The notes: generated by a model from the sequence alone, not told the origin. Counted from the first letter of the stretch, positions 7,539 to 18,271 are shown. The stretch: DNA of 64,000 bases from Enterovibrio calviensis DSM 14347 (GCF_000621165.1 NZ_KK211217.1:124001-188000); one strand, 5' to 3'. Numbers and translations are program-made.

Positions 7539-9641
7539 ATGAAGCTTTCTTTGCCGTTCTACGACAAGGTACAACAAAAACTCCCCGCCAAATTAGGCGT
7601 GATGCCTGCTGTTGGCGCACCTATATTGGTGTTGTCGGCGTTGGCCATGGTGATTTTGCCTGTCCCCGCCTTCTTGCTCGACATGTTTTTCTCGTTCAAT
7701 ATCGCCTTGTCGCTCGTTGTTCTCTTGGTCACCATTTACACCCGTAGACCCCTCGATTTTGCAGCATTTCCTACCGTTCTTCTGATCGCGACCTTGCTTC
7801 GTCTTGCATTGAACGTGGCATCGACACGTGTGGTTTTGCTCCATGGTCATGAAGGGCCGGGCGCTGCGGGTCAGGTTATTGACGCTTTTGGTTCGGTCGT
7901 TATTGGCGGTAACTATGCCGTTGGTCTCGTGGTCTTCCTGATTTTGATGATCATTAACTTTATGGTTGTCACCAAAGGTGCGGGCCGTATTTCTGAGGTG
8001 AGCGCTCGATTTACCTTGGACGCTTTGCCAGGTAAACAAATGGCGATTGATGCGGATTTGAATGCTGGATTGATTGACCAAGACCAAGCACGGACACGTC
8101 GTTCGGAAGTGACGAAAGAAGCTGACTTTTACGGTTCAATGGACGGTGCGTCTAAATTCGTAAAAGGCGATGCCATCGCGGGTATCTTGATTCTGGCAAT
8201 CAACATCATTGGCGGCTTGTCCATTGGTATGGTTCAGCACAATGTGAGCTTCTCTGACGCCATCGAAATTTATACCTTGCTGACCATCGGTGATGGTCTT
8301 GTTGCTCAAATTCCATCGCTTTTGTTATCGATTGGCGCAGCCATCATGGTGACTCGTCAAAATACAGACGAAGACATGGGGCAGCAGCTTGTCTTTCAGC
8401 TGGTGGATAACCCTAAAGCGCTGATCATTGCCACCGGTATTTTAACGGTGATGGGTATTGTTCCTGGTATGCCTCACGTTCCGTTTCTTACGTTGGCCTT
8501 AGTGTGTGGCGGTTTTGCATACTGGAAAACCAAGCAACAAGATAATGCGAGAAAAGCTGCGGAAGAAAAGCCAAAACAAGAGCTTATCAAACCCAAACCG
8601 AAAGATTTGTCATGGGATGACGTACAGCCTGTGGACGTCATTGGTTTGGAAGTGGGTTATCGTCTAATACCAATGGTTGACCGAGACCAAGGTGGCGAGT
8701 TGCTGGATCGCGTTAAAGGCGTGCGTAAGAAGCTGTCGCAGGACTTCGGTTTCCTTATTCCACCTGTTCACATTCGCGATAACCTCGAGCTGCCACCGAA
8801 CAGCTATCGCATTACCTTAATGGGTGTCGCGGTCGGCGAAGCGGATATTCGTTCAGACAAAGAATTGGCGATTAACCCCGGCCAAGTGTTTGGCCCGATT
8901 GACGGCGAACCAACGGTTGATCCCGCGTTCAATCTAGAGGCCGTGTGGATTGAAAAATCTCAGCGTGAACATGCCCAAGCGTTGGGTTACACCGTGGTGG
9001 ATTCCGCCACCGTGCTCGCCACGCACCTCAGCCAAATGTTGACCAACAACGCTGAGCGCTTGCTCGGTCATGAAGAAGCACAGAACCTTATCGACATGCT
9101 TGCCAAGCAAGCGCCACGACTTGTTGAAGGGCTTATCCCTGATCTTGTCTCGTTGGGGGCGGTGGTGAAAGTGATGCAGAATCTGCTTAACGAAGCCATC
9201 CCAATCCGCGATGTCCGCACCATTATTCAGACGCTTTCAGAGTATGCGCCGAAGAGTCAAGATCCTGACATTTTGACTGCCGCTGTACGGATTTCTCTCA
9301 AGCGACTAATCGTACAAGAAATCAATGGTATAGAACCCGAACTTCCTGTGATTACCTTGGTTCCTGAGTTGGAACAGATATTGCATAAAACTATGCAGGC
9401 ATCAGGTGGTGAGTCCACAGGAATTGAACCTGGATTGGCAGAGCGTTTACAGCAAAGTCTTTCCGAAGCAACACAGCAGCAGGAACTTCAGGGTGAACCC
9501 GCTGTATTGCTAACTTCCGGCGTTCTTCGTTCTACCTTGGCCAAGTTTGTTAAGAACACGATTCCGTCTTTGCGCGTACTTTCTTATCAAGAAGTACCGG
9601 ACGAAAAACAAATAAGAATTGTAAGAGCGGTTGGTAACTGA
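7539..9641 (+). CDS. flhA: Flagellar export protein FlhA
   Basis: FlhA forms the nonameric ring that receives chaperone-substrate complexes and couples export to proton flow. The 700-residue product has about eight membrane segments in the first 330 residues, with the conserved loop ISEVSARFTLDALPGKQM (FHIPEP family). A linker leads to the large cytoplasmic docking domain, which contains LIPPVHIRDNL. Length is normal. flhF follows after 31 bases. Confidence 0.97.
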   Translation: MKLSLPFYDKVQQKLPAKLGVMPAVGAPILVLSALAMVILPVPAFLLDMFFSFNIALSLVVLLVTIYTRRPLDFAAFPTVLLIATLLRLALNVASTRVVLLHGHEGPGAAGQVIDAFGSVVIGGNYAVGLVVFLILMIINFMVVTKGAGRISEVSARFTLDALPGKQMAIDADLNAGLIDQDQARTRRSEVTKEADFYGSMDGASKFVKGDAIAGILILAINIIGGLSIGMVQHNVSFSDAIEIYTLLTIGDGLVAQIPSLLLSIGAAIMVTRQNTDEDMGQQLVFQLVDNPKALIIATGILTVMGIVPGMPHVPFLTLALVCGGFAYWKTKQQDNARKAAEEKPKQELIKPKPKDLSWDDVQPVDVIGLEVGYRLIPMVDRDQGGELLDRVKGVRKKLSQDFGFLIPPVHIRDNLELPPNSYRITLMGVAVGEADIRSDKELAINPGQVFGPIDGEPTVDPAFNLEAVWIEKSQREHAQALGYTVVDSATVLATHLSQMLTNNAERLLGHEEAQNLIDMLAKQAPRLVEGLIPDLVSLGAVVKVMQNLLNEAIPIRDVRTIIQTLSEYAPKSQDPDILTAAVRISLKRLIVQEINGIEPELPVITLVPELEQILHKTMQASGGESTGIEPGLAERLQQSLSEATQQQELQGEPAVLLTSGVLRSTLAKFVKNTIPSLRVLSYQEVPDEKQIRIVRAVGN

Positions 9642-9672
9642 TGTCGTGCATCAGTAAATCAGGACAACGATT

Positions 9673-11328
9673 TTGAAAATTAAACGATTTTTTGCCAAAG
9701 ACATGCGAACTGCATTGGCCGAAGTGAAAGAAGCACTCGGCGCCGATGCGGTTATCATGTCCAACAAAAAAGTGACCGGCGGTGTCGAAATCGTGGCGGC
9801 AGTTGATACTGAAACGCCAACCCGTGATGTGCGCAAAGAAGCGGCCAAGACGCAAATGGCGCAAAGCATGGATCGCGCACAGCCACAGCGTCGAATTGCC
9901 GAAGACAAAGTGCACTTGCGTCGCGACATCAATAAAGAAGCGGCAAGAAAACCGCTGGGTGGCGCGCTGGGTAGCAAGTTTTCAAGTTTGCTTGATCGCT
10001 ATCAGTCACAGTTGCCGGATAACGAGCGCGAGGAAGAGCCTGAAGTCGATTCGCTTAGCGCTCTGCTTGCTCGTCAAAATGATGTTCGCCGTCGTGAAAC
10101 TGAAGCGGCATATGGTGGACAGCAGCAATCGCTTCGACCTGCGACAAATGGTCAGCAAAGCACGCATTCAGCTCGCACCGGCGCTAACAATGCCGCGGGT
10201 GGAGTAGCGCAAGGGTATGGATCAGCATCCTCGCGCAGTAGCCAACAAGCGAAAGGTCAGGAACTCGACCGTCTCTACCGTCAAAAACGTGACGAGTTAG
10301 AGCGCCGTGACCCTCGTAGTGCCGCGCGTCAGGAAAATCGTCTTGATGCTACGCGTAAAGAAACACGTAAATCTGCGCCTCGTCAGCCTGATGAAATGGA
10401 AGCGATGCGCAAAGAAATGGCAACGATTCGTAGCCTGCTAGAGCACCAGCTTTCAGGCTTGATGTGGCAAGAAGTGGAGCGTAAAGAACCGCTTCGCGCC
10501 ATGTTGATTAAACGACTAGAAAAAATGGGAATATCTCCCGTGCTAGCAGACCAGTTAGCCGGTTATATTCCAGAAGATACTCCTCCGAACGAAGCCTGGT
10601 CTGAACTGCTAGAACTTGTGGCAGATCAGGTGATTACATCGAGTGAGAATCTGTTAGAAACGGGTGGCGTTATTGCCCTTTTAGGGCCAACAGGCGTAGG
10701 GAAAACCACCACGATCGCGAAACTTGCGGCACGGGCAGCAATGGACTTCGGCCCAGAAGAAATAGCACTGGTGACTACAGATACATTTCGTATCGGTGCG
10801 CATGAGCAATTGGCAACGTACGGCAGAATTTTAGGTTGTCCGGTAAAAGTTGCTAAAGATGCAGACACACTGGCCGATATTCTGTATCAGTTACGTCATC
10901 GTCGATTGATTCTGTTAGATACCGCAGGCATGGGCCAGCGTGATCTTAGGTTATCAGAACAACTTGATACTCTGATCCAAAGCAGTGGTTCACATATCCG
11001 AAGCTTACTTGTTTTACCCGCCACCTCACAGCGTCGCGTGTTACAAGAGACCATTGACCATTTTCGTCGCATTCCCCTGTCAGGGTGTGTGTTAACGAAA
11101 CTGGATGAATCTCTCAGCTTAGGTGAACTACTGAGTGTGACAATTGAAAACGCGCTTCCAGTCACCTATCTCGCTGATGGGCAACGAGTGCCGGAAGACA
11201 TTCGTCATGCCAGCGGAAGATATCTGGTCAACAGAGCGAGTGAACTGATGGATCAAGATTCAGAGCAGCAAAACCATTTCTGGAGTCATGATGTACCAGA
11301 GTCGAATGCGGCGGACTTTTATGATTGA
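9673..11328 (+). CDS. flhF: Polar flagellum placement GTPase FlhF
   Basis: FlhF is an SRP-type GTPase that recruits the first flagellar components to the cell pole. The start is TTG 9673, giving MKIKRFFAKDMRTAL, the family's conserved N-terminus. The 551-residue product has an N-terminal B domain, a long variable Gln/Arg-rich linker (about residues 90-240) and the NG GTPase domain with P-loop GPTGVGKTT at about 338-346. It also has the G2-region TTDTFRIGAHEQL, the G3 motif DTAG and the G4 motif TKLDE. It overlaps flhG by 8 bases. Confidence 0.96.
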   Translation: MKIKRFFAKDMRTALAEVKEALGADAVIMSNKKVTGGVEIVAAVDTETPTRDVRKEAAKTQMAQSMDRAQPQRRIAEDKVHLRRDINKEAARKPLGGALGSKFSSLLDRYQSQLPDNEREEEPEVDSLSALLARQNDVRRRETEAAYGGQQQSLRPATNGQQSTHSARTGANNAAGGVAQGYGSASSRSSQQAKGQELDRLYRQKRDELERRDPRSAARQENRLDATRKETRKSAPRQPDEMEAMRKEMATIRSLLEHQLSGLMWQEVERKEPLRAMLIKRLEKMGISPVLADQLAGYIPEDTPPNEAWSELLELVADQVITSSENLLETGGVIALLGPTGVGKTTTIAKLAARAAMDFGPEEIALVTTDTFRIGAHEQLATYGRILGCPVKVAKDADTLADILYQLRHRRLILLDTAGMGQRDLRLSEQLDTLIQSSGSHIRSLLVLPATSQRRVLQETIDHFRRIPLSGCVLTKLDESLSLGELLSVTIENALPVTYLADGQRVPEDIRHASGRYLVNRASELMDQDSEQQNHFWSHDVPESNAADFYD

Positions 11329-12208
11329 GACAACCATGCATGATCAAGCAAGCGGCCTCCGCCGCCTGACAAACCCGACTCGCACCAAAGTAATCACCGT
11401 AACCGGTGGTAAAGGTGGCGTAGGTAAAACCAACATTACCTTGGGCATGGGCATGTCTATGGCCAAGCAAGGCAAAAAGGTCATGGTGTTGGATGCCGAC
11501 TTAGGTTTGGCGAACATTGATGTGCTGTTGGGATTACGTGTCGGCAAAAACCTAAGTCACGTAATGCAAGGTGTTTGCGACCTTAAAGACATTATTGTCG
11601 AAGGGCCGCATGGCTTAAAGATTATCCCTGCCTCATCAGGCATGCGCGGTATGACTGAATTGTCGACTGCGCAGCACGCCGGTTTGATCAGAGCGTTTGG
11701 CACATTGGACGAAGAAGTGGATGTGTTGCTCGTTGACACCGCTGCGGGTATTTCAGACATGGTGTTAAGCTTTTCTCGTGCAGCACAAGACGTCGTGATT
11801 GTGGTGTGTGATGAGCCGACATCCATCACGGATGCATACGCTTTGATTAAGCTTTTAAGCCGTGAACATGGCGTCACTCGCTTTAAAGTTGTCGCCAATA
11901 TGGTGCGCAGTTATCGCGAAGGTAGAGATTTATTTACAAAATTAACGCGTGTAACAGAAAGATTTTTAAATGCTAATCTAGAATTAGTAGCATGTGTTCC
12001 ATTAGATGAACGTGTGCGTCAGTCTGTTAAAAAGCAAAAAGTGGTTGTTGATGCATTCCCTCAATCACCGGCAGCCTTGGCGTTGAACGCGCTGGCGAAC
12101 AAAGCGTTGACTTGGCCAGTACCTCGTAACCCAGGTGGACATTTAGAGTTTTTTGTAGAGCGGCTGCTCGTTCGAGATGAAGCAGCAGGGGACTATCTCG
12201 GTGAATAG
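11321..12208 (+). CDS. flhG: Flagellar number regulator FlhG (MinD-like ATPase)
   Basis: FlhG limits vibrios to one polar flagellum by antagonising FlhF and the master regulator FlrA. I place the start at ATG 11321 (MIETTMHDQASGL), which overlaps the flhF stop by 8 bases; an in-frame ATG at 11288 would add 11 residues and seems less likely. The P-loop reads GGKGGVGKTN near residues 28-37, and the deviant Walker A lysine is kept. ADLGLANIDVLLG and DTAAGIS are the other nucleotide-site motifs. The product is 295 residues. The N-terminal GLRRL segment resembles the DQAxGLR motif described for FlhG as the FlhF-activating helix. Confidence 0.95.
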   Translation: MIETTMHDQASGLRRLTNPTRTKVITVTGGKGGVGKTNITLGMGMSMAKQGKKVMVLDADLGLANIDVLLGLRVGKNLSHVMQGVCDLKDIIVEGPHGLKIIPASSGMRGMTELSTAQHAGLIRAFGTLDEEVDVLLVDTAAGISDMVLSFSRAAQDVVIVVCDEPTSITDAYALIKLLSREHGVTRFKVVANMVRSYREGRDLFTKLTRVTERFLNANLELVACVPLDERVRQSVKKQKVVVDAFPQSPAALALNALANKALTWPVPRNPGGHLEFFVERLLVRDEAAGDYLGE

Positions 12209-12923
12209 AGCGCTCACCTACAGCAGAACAGGCGCATCAACGGAAACGGTATTTGAGCAATATTCGACGCTGGTTAAGCGCATTGCTCATCATCTGGTTT
12301 CACGTTTGCCCCCCAACGTGCAGGTCGACGATTTAATTCAGGCCGGCATGATTGGTTTGCTGGAAGCGCAACAAAACTATGATGCTTCAAAAGGCGCGAG
12401 TTTTGAAACCTATGCCGGAATACGCATTCGTGGTGCCATGCTAGATGACATCCGCAAAGGCGATTGGGTTCCACGCTCTGTACACAGAAATAACCGCCAA
12501 ATTAGCGATGTAATTGCAAAGCTTGAAGGCGAGTTAGGGCGAGACCCTAGCGACAAAGAAATTGCGAAACGCCTGGGGATGAGCCTTGACCAGTATTATC
12601 AGATACAAAACGATATCAATGCTGGACGTTTAATTGGTATCGAAGATCTGGGCGTTTCAGAAGATGCTTTCGTCACTGAAAGTCATCGAGAAGAAAACCT
12701 TCCCTTTGAGGAAGTCGCGGAAGATAGTTTTAAGGCGCACCTAGCCCAAGCTATTAAAGGACTCCCTGAAAGAGAGGCTTTGGTACTCTCTCTCTATTAC
12801 GACGAGGAACTTAACCTCAAGGAGATTGGTGCCATTATCGGGGTCAGCGAATCCCGAGTTTGCCAGATTCAAAATCAGGCAATGCAGCGGTTACGGACCA
12901 AGCTTACTGCTTGGTCAAAGTAA
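12201..12923 (+). CDS. fliA: Flagellar sigma factor FliA (sigma-28)
   Basis: FliA directs RNA polymerase to late flagellar and chemotaxis promoters. I choose GTG 12201 (MNRALTY), 8 bases before the end of flhG and behind the purine-rich CAGGGGAC; an ATG at 12177 in the same frame is also open. The 240-residue product has sigma region 2 (LVSRLPPNVQVDDLIQAGMI), region 3 (LGRDPSDKEIAKRLG) and region 4 with the HTH LNLKEIGAIIGVSESRVCQ. A sigma-28 promoter that it could serve lies at 21626-21652. Confidence 0.96.
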   Translation: MNRALTYSRTGASTETVFEQYSTLVKRIAHHLVSRLPPNVQVDDLIQAGMIGLLEAQQNYDASKGASFETYAGIRIRGAMLDDIRKGDWVPRSVHRNNRQISDVIAKLEGELGRDPSDKEIAKRLGMSLDQYYQIQNDINAGRLIGIEDLGVSEDAFVTESHREENLPFEEVAEDSFKAHLAQAIKGLPEREALVLSLYYDEELNLKEIGAIIGVSESRVCQIQNQAMQRLRTKLTAWSK

Positions 12924-12960
12924 GTTTTTATAATTATAAGGGACCTCACCGGAGGCAACT

Positions 12961-13341
12961 TTGAACACAAACATGAAAATCCTCGTTGTTGATGACTTCT
13001 CAACAATGCGACGTATCGTTAAGAACCTCCTTCGTGATCTGGGTTTCAACAACACTGTTGAAGCAGATGACGGCCTAACAGCGCTGCCAATTCTCAAGAA
13101 AGGCGGTATTGATTTCGTCGTTACTGACTGGAACATGCCAGGTATGCAGGGTATTGACCTGTTGAAGAACATTCGCTCTGACGCGGATCTTAAGCATCTT
13201 CCTGTGCTGATGATCACTGCAGAAGCGAAGCGTGAGCAAATCGTTGAAGCAGCTCAAGCTGGTGTGAATGGTTACATTGTTAAACCATTCACTGCGGCAA
13301 CCTTGAAAGAGAAGCTGGACAAGATTTTCGAACGCATGTGA
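12961..13341 (+). CDS. cheY: Chemotaxis response regulator CheY
   Basis: Phosphorylated CheY binds FliM and reverses the flagellar motor. The TTG start at 12961 sits five bases after CCGGAGG, a strong ribosome binding site; the in-frame ATG at 12973 would have no such site. The receiver domain is complete: DDFSTMRR with the acidic pocket, phospho-acceptor Asp in TDWNMPG (residue 56 by TTG numbering), MITAEA and the switch lysine in YIVKPFTA. It lies between fliA and cheZ. Confidence 0.96.
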   Translation: MNTNMKILVVDDFSTMRRIVKNLLRDLGFNNTVEADDGLTALPILKKGGIDFVVTDWNMPGMQGIDLLKNIRSDADLKHLPVLMITAEAKREQIVEAAQAGVNGYIVKPFTAATLKEKLDKIFERM

Positions 13342-13376
13342 TTTGTTTCTTCGCGCAGTGAAGGATTAATAAAACA

Positions 13377-14108
13377 ATGATAACACTCGACCAAGCTAAA
13401 GAATTGGTCAGTTTGCTTGAAGAAGGGAATCAGGAAAGCGCGAATGAGTTGCTGGCCAAATTGGCAAGTGACACGCGTAATCCGCTCTTCAATGAGGTTG
13501 GGAAACTGACCCGGCAACTGCACGATTCGCTGTCTAATTTCCGATTGGATCCGCGTGTCAGTGATCTTGCTAATAGCGAGATCCCTGATGCTAAAGACCG
13601 CCTTAACTTTGTTATGGAAAAAACGGAAATTGCTGCAAACCGAACCATGGATGCAGTGGAAGCGACGTTACCTATCGCCGATAACCTACAAGATTGTCTT
13701 GCTCAGGTTAGACCTCAGTGGAACAACCTGATGGGGGGGCGGATTGACATTGCAAGTTTCAAATTGCTTTGTCATCAGCTAGATGGTTTGTTGACGCAAG
13801 TCGAAGGGGATACCACCAAGTTGCACGGTCAGTTGACCGAAATTTTGATGGCTCAAGACTTCCAAGATTTGACGGGTCAGGTCATTAGACGCGTTATTGA
13901 ATTGGTTCAAGAAGTCGAAAGCCAGCTGGTGGAAATCCTAACGGCATTTGGTTTAGATGACGAACCAAAAGACACAGAATTAGAAACAGAACAACAATCT
14001 GGCATCGAGGCTGAAGGGCCTGTCGTGACTGAAGAGCAGCGTCAAGAGAAACAAGTGATGCAAAGCCAGGACGACGTGGACGATTTACTTTCAAGCCTTG
14101 GCTTTTAG
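13377..14108 (+). CDS. cheZ: CheY-phosphate phosphatase CheZ
   Basis: CheZ removes phosphate from CheY to end the signal. The 243-residue, mostly helical product carries the catalytic helix AQDFQDLTGQVIRR, with the Gln of the DxxxQ motif, at about residues 160-173. An acidic flexible linker leads to the CheY-docking tail SQDDVDDLLSSLGF at the C-terminus. cheA follows after 9 bases. Confidence 0.96.
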   Translation: MITLDQAKELVSLLEEGNQESANELLAKLASDTRNPLFNEVGKLTRQLHDSLSNFRLDPRVSDLANSEIPDAKDRLNFVMEKTEIAANRTMDAVEATLPIADNLQDCLAQVRPQWNNLMGGRIDIASFKLLCHQLDGLLTQVEGDTTKLHGQLTEILMAQDFQDLTGQVIRRVIELVQEVESQLVEILTAFGLDDEPKDTELETEQQSGIEAEGPVVTEEQRQEKQVMQSQDDVDDLLSSLGF

Positions 14109-14117
14109 GGGTGCGTT

Positions 14118-16313
14118 ATGAGCTTTGAAATGGATGAAGAAATCCTGCAGGACTTTTTGATCGAAGCAGGGGAAATTCTAGAACTATTGTCAGAACAACT
14201 CGTGGATCTGGAAAAAACTCCAGATGACCGCGATTTGCTGAATGCAATTTTCCGAGGGTTTCACACGGTTAAAGGTGGCGCAGGCTTTTTGTCACTCACA
14301 GAGCTGGTAGATACTTGCCACGGTGCTGAAAACATTTTTGATAACCTCCGCAACGGTGGCCGCCCTCTCAACGCTGAAGTCATGGATATCATTCTTCAGG
14401 CGCTTGATACGGTGAACGAGCAGTTTGCATGCGTGCAACAAAGCGAACCTTCACCCGCGGCAGACCCTGCATTGTTGGAAGCACTGCACAAGTATGCCAA
14501 ACCTGCCTCAGAAGACGAAGCCGAGCCAGAAGCTGTCGCACCTGAGCCAGAACCGGAACCAGAGCCGGAACCGGAACCTGAAGTTGTGGCTGAAGCCCCT
14601 GCTGAGCAAGGCGAGGCCATTGCGGGCGATTCTGTCGACGAAATCACCGACGATGAATTCGACCGTTTGCTTGATCAGCTTCACGGCAAAGGCCAATCAC
14701 CGACTGCGAATGGCTCACAGCCAAGCGAAGCAGCGTCGTCTGCTCCTGCTGCCGACAGCGGTGATATGACGGACGATGAATTTGACCGTTTGCTAGATGA
14801 GCTTCATGGCTCGGGCAAAGGTCCAGCTCTTGATGGCGATGCCGCTCAAGCGACACCACCACCACAGAATTCATCGGTTGAAAGCCCAAGCAGTGATGAA
14901 ATCACTGATGACGAATTTGAAAAGCTGTTAGATGAGCTGCACGGTAAGGGCAAAAGCCCTATCGAAGCAGAGGCGTCGAACAATGCACCAGCTCCAGCTC
15001 CAGCTCCAGCGGCTGCCGCGCCAAAAGCGGAACCAAAGCCTGCTCCGGCGCCAGCACCTGCTCCCAAAGCAGAAGCTCCTGCACCTAAGCCGCCTGCTGC
15101 TGTTGCTAAACCACCTGCAAAAGTGGAAGAAAAGAAAACACCGGTTGCACAACCAGAGCAAACTGTTCGTGTGAACACGTCAACACTCGACACCATCATG
15201 AATATGGTGGGTGAGCTTGTGTTGGTGCGTAACCGTTTGGTGAGCCTAGGTGCTAACAGTGATGACGAGCACATGGCGAAAGCCGTGACCAACCTCGACG
15301 TTGTGACGGCCGATTTGCAAGGCGCTGTTATGCAAACGCGTATGCAGCCGATCAAGAAAGTCTTTGGTCGTTTCCCTCGCGTTGTACGTGACTTAGCACG
15401 AACCCTTAAGAAAGATATCGTTCTGGAAATGCGCGGCGAAGAAACCGACCTCGATAAAAACTTGGTCGAAGCACTTGCAGACCCAATGGTCCACTTGGTG
15501 CGAAACTCCGTTGACCACGGTATCGAGATGCCGGATGTTCGCGAGCAAAACGGTAAACCTCGTGTAGGTACTGTGACGCTGGCTGCATCACAAGAAGGCG
15601 ATCACATCCTGCTAACTATCGAAGATGATGGTGGCGGTATGGACGCGGAAAAACTGCGCGGAATCGCTATCGATCGCGGTGTGTTGGATGCAGATGCAGC
15701 AGCCCGTTTGACGGATACTGAAGCGTTTAACTTGATTTTTGCGCCAGGCTTTTCAACCAAAGTCGAGATCTCAGATATCTCTGGCCGTGGCGTGGGTATG
15801 GACGTAGTGAAAACTGCGATCACCCAGCTAAACGGTACGATTTCTATCGACTCTGTGTTGGGCCGCGGCACCATTATTTCAATCAAAGTGCCGTTGACGT
15901 TAGCAATACTCCCAACGTTGATGGTGGGTATTGGTAATAATCCATTTGCGTTCCCATTGTCGAACGTAAATGAAATCATCAGCTTGGATCTGTCTCGTAC
16001 CAATACCGTTGACGGTCAATTGACCATCATTGTTCGAGACAAGGCCATTCCATTGTTCTATCTCCAAGATTGGCTATGCAAAACGCGTGCGTCAGTCAGA
16101 GATAGCGGTCACGTCGTGATTGTTCAAATGGGGCATCAACCAATCGCCTTTGTGGTCGACTCGTTGATTGGTCAAGAAGAAGTGGTGATTAAGCCGCTGG
16201 ATGAATTGCTGCAAGGTACGCCGGGTATGGCGGGTGCAACGATCACCAGTGATGGCCATATTGCATTGATTTTGGACGTGCCAAATCTGCTTAAGCGTTA
16301 CGCTGGCCGATAA
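14118..16313 (+). CDS. cheA: Chemotaxis histidine kinase CheA
   Basis: CheA autophosphorylates at the receptor array and passes phosphate to CheY and CheB. The 731-residue product has an Hpt domain (His49 in [13 protein letters not shown]) and then a long Pro/Glu/Ala-rich linker. Dimerisation (about 345-400), ATPase ([30 protein letters not shown]) and CheW-like P5 domains follow. I see no canonical P2 domain. In its place the linker carries three copies of a 15-residue motif of the type [14 protein letters not shown] (residues about 176, 217 and 262). This region probably includes the part through which ParP holds CheA at the pole in vibrios. Confidence 0.97.
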   Translation: MSFEMDEEILQDFLIEAGEILELLSEQLVDLEKTPDDRDLLNAIFRGFHTVKGGAGFLSLTELVDTCHGAENIFDNLRNGGRPLNAEVMDIILQALDTVNEQFACVQQSEPSPAADPALLEALHKYAKPASEDEAEPEAVAPEPEPEPEPEPEPEVVAEAPAEQGEAIAGDSVDEITDDEFDRLLDQLHGKGQSPTANGSQPSEAASSAPAADSGDMTDDEFDRLLDELHGSGKGPALDGDAAQATPPPQNSSVESPSSDEITDDEFEKLLDELHGKGKSPIEAEASNNAPAPAPAPAAAAPKAEPKPAPAPAPAPKAEAPAPKPPAAVAKPPAKVEEKKTPVAQPEQTVRVNTSTLDTIMNMVGELVLVRNRLVSLGANSDDEHMAKAVTNLDVVTADLQGAVMQTRMQPIKKVFGRFPRVVRDLARTLKKDIVLEMRGEETDLDKNLVEALADPMVHLVRNSVDHGIEMPDVREQNGKPRVGTVTLAASQEGDHILLTIEDDGGGMDAEKLRGIAIDRGVLDADAAARLTDTEAFNLIFAPGFSTKVEISDISGRGVGMDVVKTAITQLNGTISIDSVLGRGTIISIKVPLTLAILPTLMVGIGNNPFAFPLSNVNEIISLDLSRTNTVDGQLTIIVRDKAIPLFYLQDWLCKTRASVRDSGHVVIVQMGHQPIAFVVDSLIGQEEVVIKPLDELLQGTPGMAGATITSDGHIALILDVPNLLKRYAGR
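14643..14957 (+). repeat. Three protein-level repeats in the CheA linker
   Basis: [34 protein letters not shown] and [17 protein letters not shown] are encoded from 14643, 14766 and 14901, spaced 41 and 45 codons apart by low-complexity Ala/Ser/Pro-rich sequence. The DNA of the copies has drifted at synonymous sites, so selection appears to act on the peptide. The motif resembles the CheY-docking tail of CheZ and the N-terminus of FliM. Confidence 0.85.
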
Positions 16314-16330
16314 TAATTATAAGGAATGAC

Positions 16331-17482
16331 ATGTCAGTGAAAGTTTTGGTGGTGGACGATTCTAGCTTTTTCCGCCGCCGAGTAAGTGAAATTATTAACG
16401 GGGATCCGCGTCTTGAAGTTATTGACTGTGCAGTCAATGGTAAAGAGGCGGTTGAGAAAGCGGCAAAGCTAAAACCCGATGTAATCACGATGGACATCGA
16501 AATGCCTGTAATGGATGGCATTACGGCGGTGCGCGAGATCATGCGCACCAATCCGACGCCAATTTTGATGTTCTCTTCACTGACACATGACGGTGCAAAA
16601 GCGACGTTGGATGCGTTGGATGCGGGTGCCCTCGATTTCTTACCGAAAAAATTCGAAGACATCGCGCGAAACCGTGATGACGCAGTCAGCCTGCTTCAGC
16701 AGCGTGTGAGTGAAATTGCGCGAAAACGCTCTTTCATGCGCCGTCCAGCAGTTGCACCAGCACCTGCTATGTCAACGCCTGTCTCTGCGGGTGCGACAGT
16801 CACGCGAACCCCTGTTCGCCCAATGGCGGGCAGTGGTTTAGCAACTGGCACCGCAGTGCCAACTCGTCCTGTGTCTTCTATGGGGCGTTTTAAGGCCAGT
16901 GGCAAACGCTATCAATTGACTGCGATTGGCACCTCGACCGGTGGCCCTGTTGCACTGCAAAAAGTGCTCAGTGCGTTACCTGCGAACTACCCAATGCCTA
17001 TTTTGCTGATTCAGCACATGCCTTCTACGTTTACTGCAGCTTTTGCTCAGCGTCTTAACGGCCTTTGCAAAATCTCAGTCAAAGAAGCGCAAGACGGTGA
17101 GCCACTTAAGGCAGGAACCGCCTACCTTGCGCCAGGCGGCATGCAGATGATGATCGATGGACGCCCAGGCGCTACCCGTGTCAAAATCATTGATGGCGGC
17201 GATCGTATGAATTACAAGCCTTGTGTCGATGTGACTTTTGGCTCAGCTGCAAACGTATATGGCGATAAAGTGTTGTCGATGGTACTCACCGGAATGGGTG
17301 CGGACGGTCGAGACGGCGCTAGAATGCTGAAACAACAAGGTTCAACCGTTTGGGCGCAAGACGAAGATAGCTGTGTGGTTTACGGTATGCCGCAAGCGGT
17401 GGCGAAAGCAGGGATTTCTACAGAAGACCTGCCTCTCGATCGTATTGCAGAGCGAATTCTCGTCGAGCTCAATCTGGTATAA
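16331..17482 (+). CDS. cheB: Chemotaxis methylesterase/response regulator CheB
   Basis: CheB demethylates receptors for adaptation when phosphorylated by CheA. The 383-residue product has a receiver domain with Asp55 in [10 protein letters not shown], a Pro/Ala/Thr-rich linker (about residues 137-185) and the esterase domain with active-site Ser202 in GTSTGGP, LIQHMP and [11 protein letters not shown] cheR gene is not in this window. parC begins 9 bases downstream. Confidence 0.97.
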   Translation: MSVKVLVVDDSSFFRRRVSEIINGDPRLEVIDCAVNGKEAVEKAAKLKPDVITMDIEMPVMDGITAVREIMRTNPTPILMFSSLTHDGAKATLDALDAGALDFLPKKFEDIARNRDDAVSLLQQRVSEIARKRSFMRRPAVAPAPAMSTPVSAGATVTRTPVRPMAGSGLATGTAVPTRPVSSMGRFKASGKRYQLTAIGTSTGGPVALQKVLSALPANYPMPILLIQHMPSTFTAAFAQRLNGLCKISVKEAQDGEPLKAGTAYLAPGGMQMMIDGRPGATRVKIIDGGDRMNYKPCVDVTFGSAANVYGDKVLSMVLTGMGADGRDGARMLKQQGSTVWAQDEDSCVVYGMPQAVAKAGISTEDLPLDRIAERILVELNLV

Positions 17483-17491
17483 GGAGCGGCT

Positions 17492-18271
17492 GTGATAGTC
17501 TGGAGCATTGCAAACCAGAAGGGCGGTGTTGGGAAAACAACCTCAACCATTACTCTTGCTGGGCTTCTCAGTGAAAGAAACAAGCGTGTACTGCTGATCG
17601 ATACCGATCCCCATGCTTCGTTAACCACGTATCTGAATTACGATTCAGAGACGTTGCCACAAACGCTGTTTGATCTTTTTCAACTCCAGACTATAAGCCG
17701 AGATACGGTTAAACCGCTCATTCTCAATACCGAATATAAGAACCTCGATCTACTGCCTTCTCATATGTCGCTAGCGACATTGGACAGAGCGATGGGAAAT
17801 CGAGGGGGCATGGGGCTAATGCTCAAAAAGACATTAGCCTGCCTAGAAGATGAATACGATTATGCGCTCATCGATTGCCCGCCTATTTTGGGGGTCATGA
17901 TGGTGAATGCGTTAGCAGCAAGTAACCGAATTCTCATTCCTGTTCAGACTGAGTTCTTGGCCATGAAAGGCTTGGAACGCATGATCCGCACTTTGCAGAT
18001 CATGCAAAAGTCACGCAGTTCCGCATTTAAAGTCTGTATTGTTCCGACCATGTACGACAAGCGCACTCGCGCGTCGCTAGAAACACTGCAGCAGCTGAAA
18101 GTGCGTTACCCCGATCAGGTTTGGACATCGGCTGTACCTATTGACACGAAATTCCGTGATGCGAGTTTAAAGCATATGCCTCCGTCGTATTACGCGAAGA
18201 ATTGTCGCGGCGTTTTTGCTTATAAAACGCTGCTTTCTTATTTGGAGCGACTGGAACAGGATGAAAGATAG
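17492..18271 (+). CDS. parC: ParA-like polar ATPase ParC of the chemotaxis operon
   Basis: In vibrios ParC is recruited by HubP and brings chemotaxis arrays to the cell pole. The 259-residue product starts at GTG 17492, behind AAGGAG, with the deviant Walker A QKGGVGKTT at residues 9-17. Walker B-type ALIDCPP and PVQTEFLAMKGL follow the Soj/ParA pattern. No ParB gene accompanies it; instead parP follows with an 11-base overlap, which marks it as the chemotaxis-array member and not a chromosome-partition gene. Confidence 0.9.
   Translation: MIVWSIANQKGGVGKTTSTITLAGLLSERNKRVLLIDTDPHASLTTYLNYDSETLPQTLFDLFQLQTISRDTVKPLILNTEYKNLDLLPSHMSLATLDRAMGNRGGMGLMLKKTLACLEDEYDYALIDCPPILGVMMVNALAASNRILIPVQTEFLAMKGLERMIRTLQIMQKSRSSAFKVCIVPTMYDKRTRASLETLQQLKVRYPDQVWTSAVPIDTKFRDASLKHMPPSYYAKNCRGVFAYKTLLSYLERLEQDER

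Noticed and set aside
14846-15355. Ala/Gly-rich antisense frame under cheA
   Set aside because: It is a shadow of the Pro/Ala-rich linker codons on the coding strand; no start site or homology.
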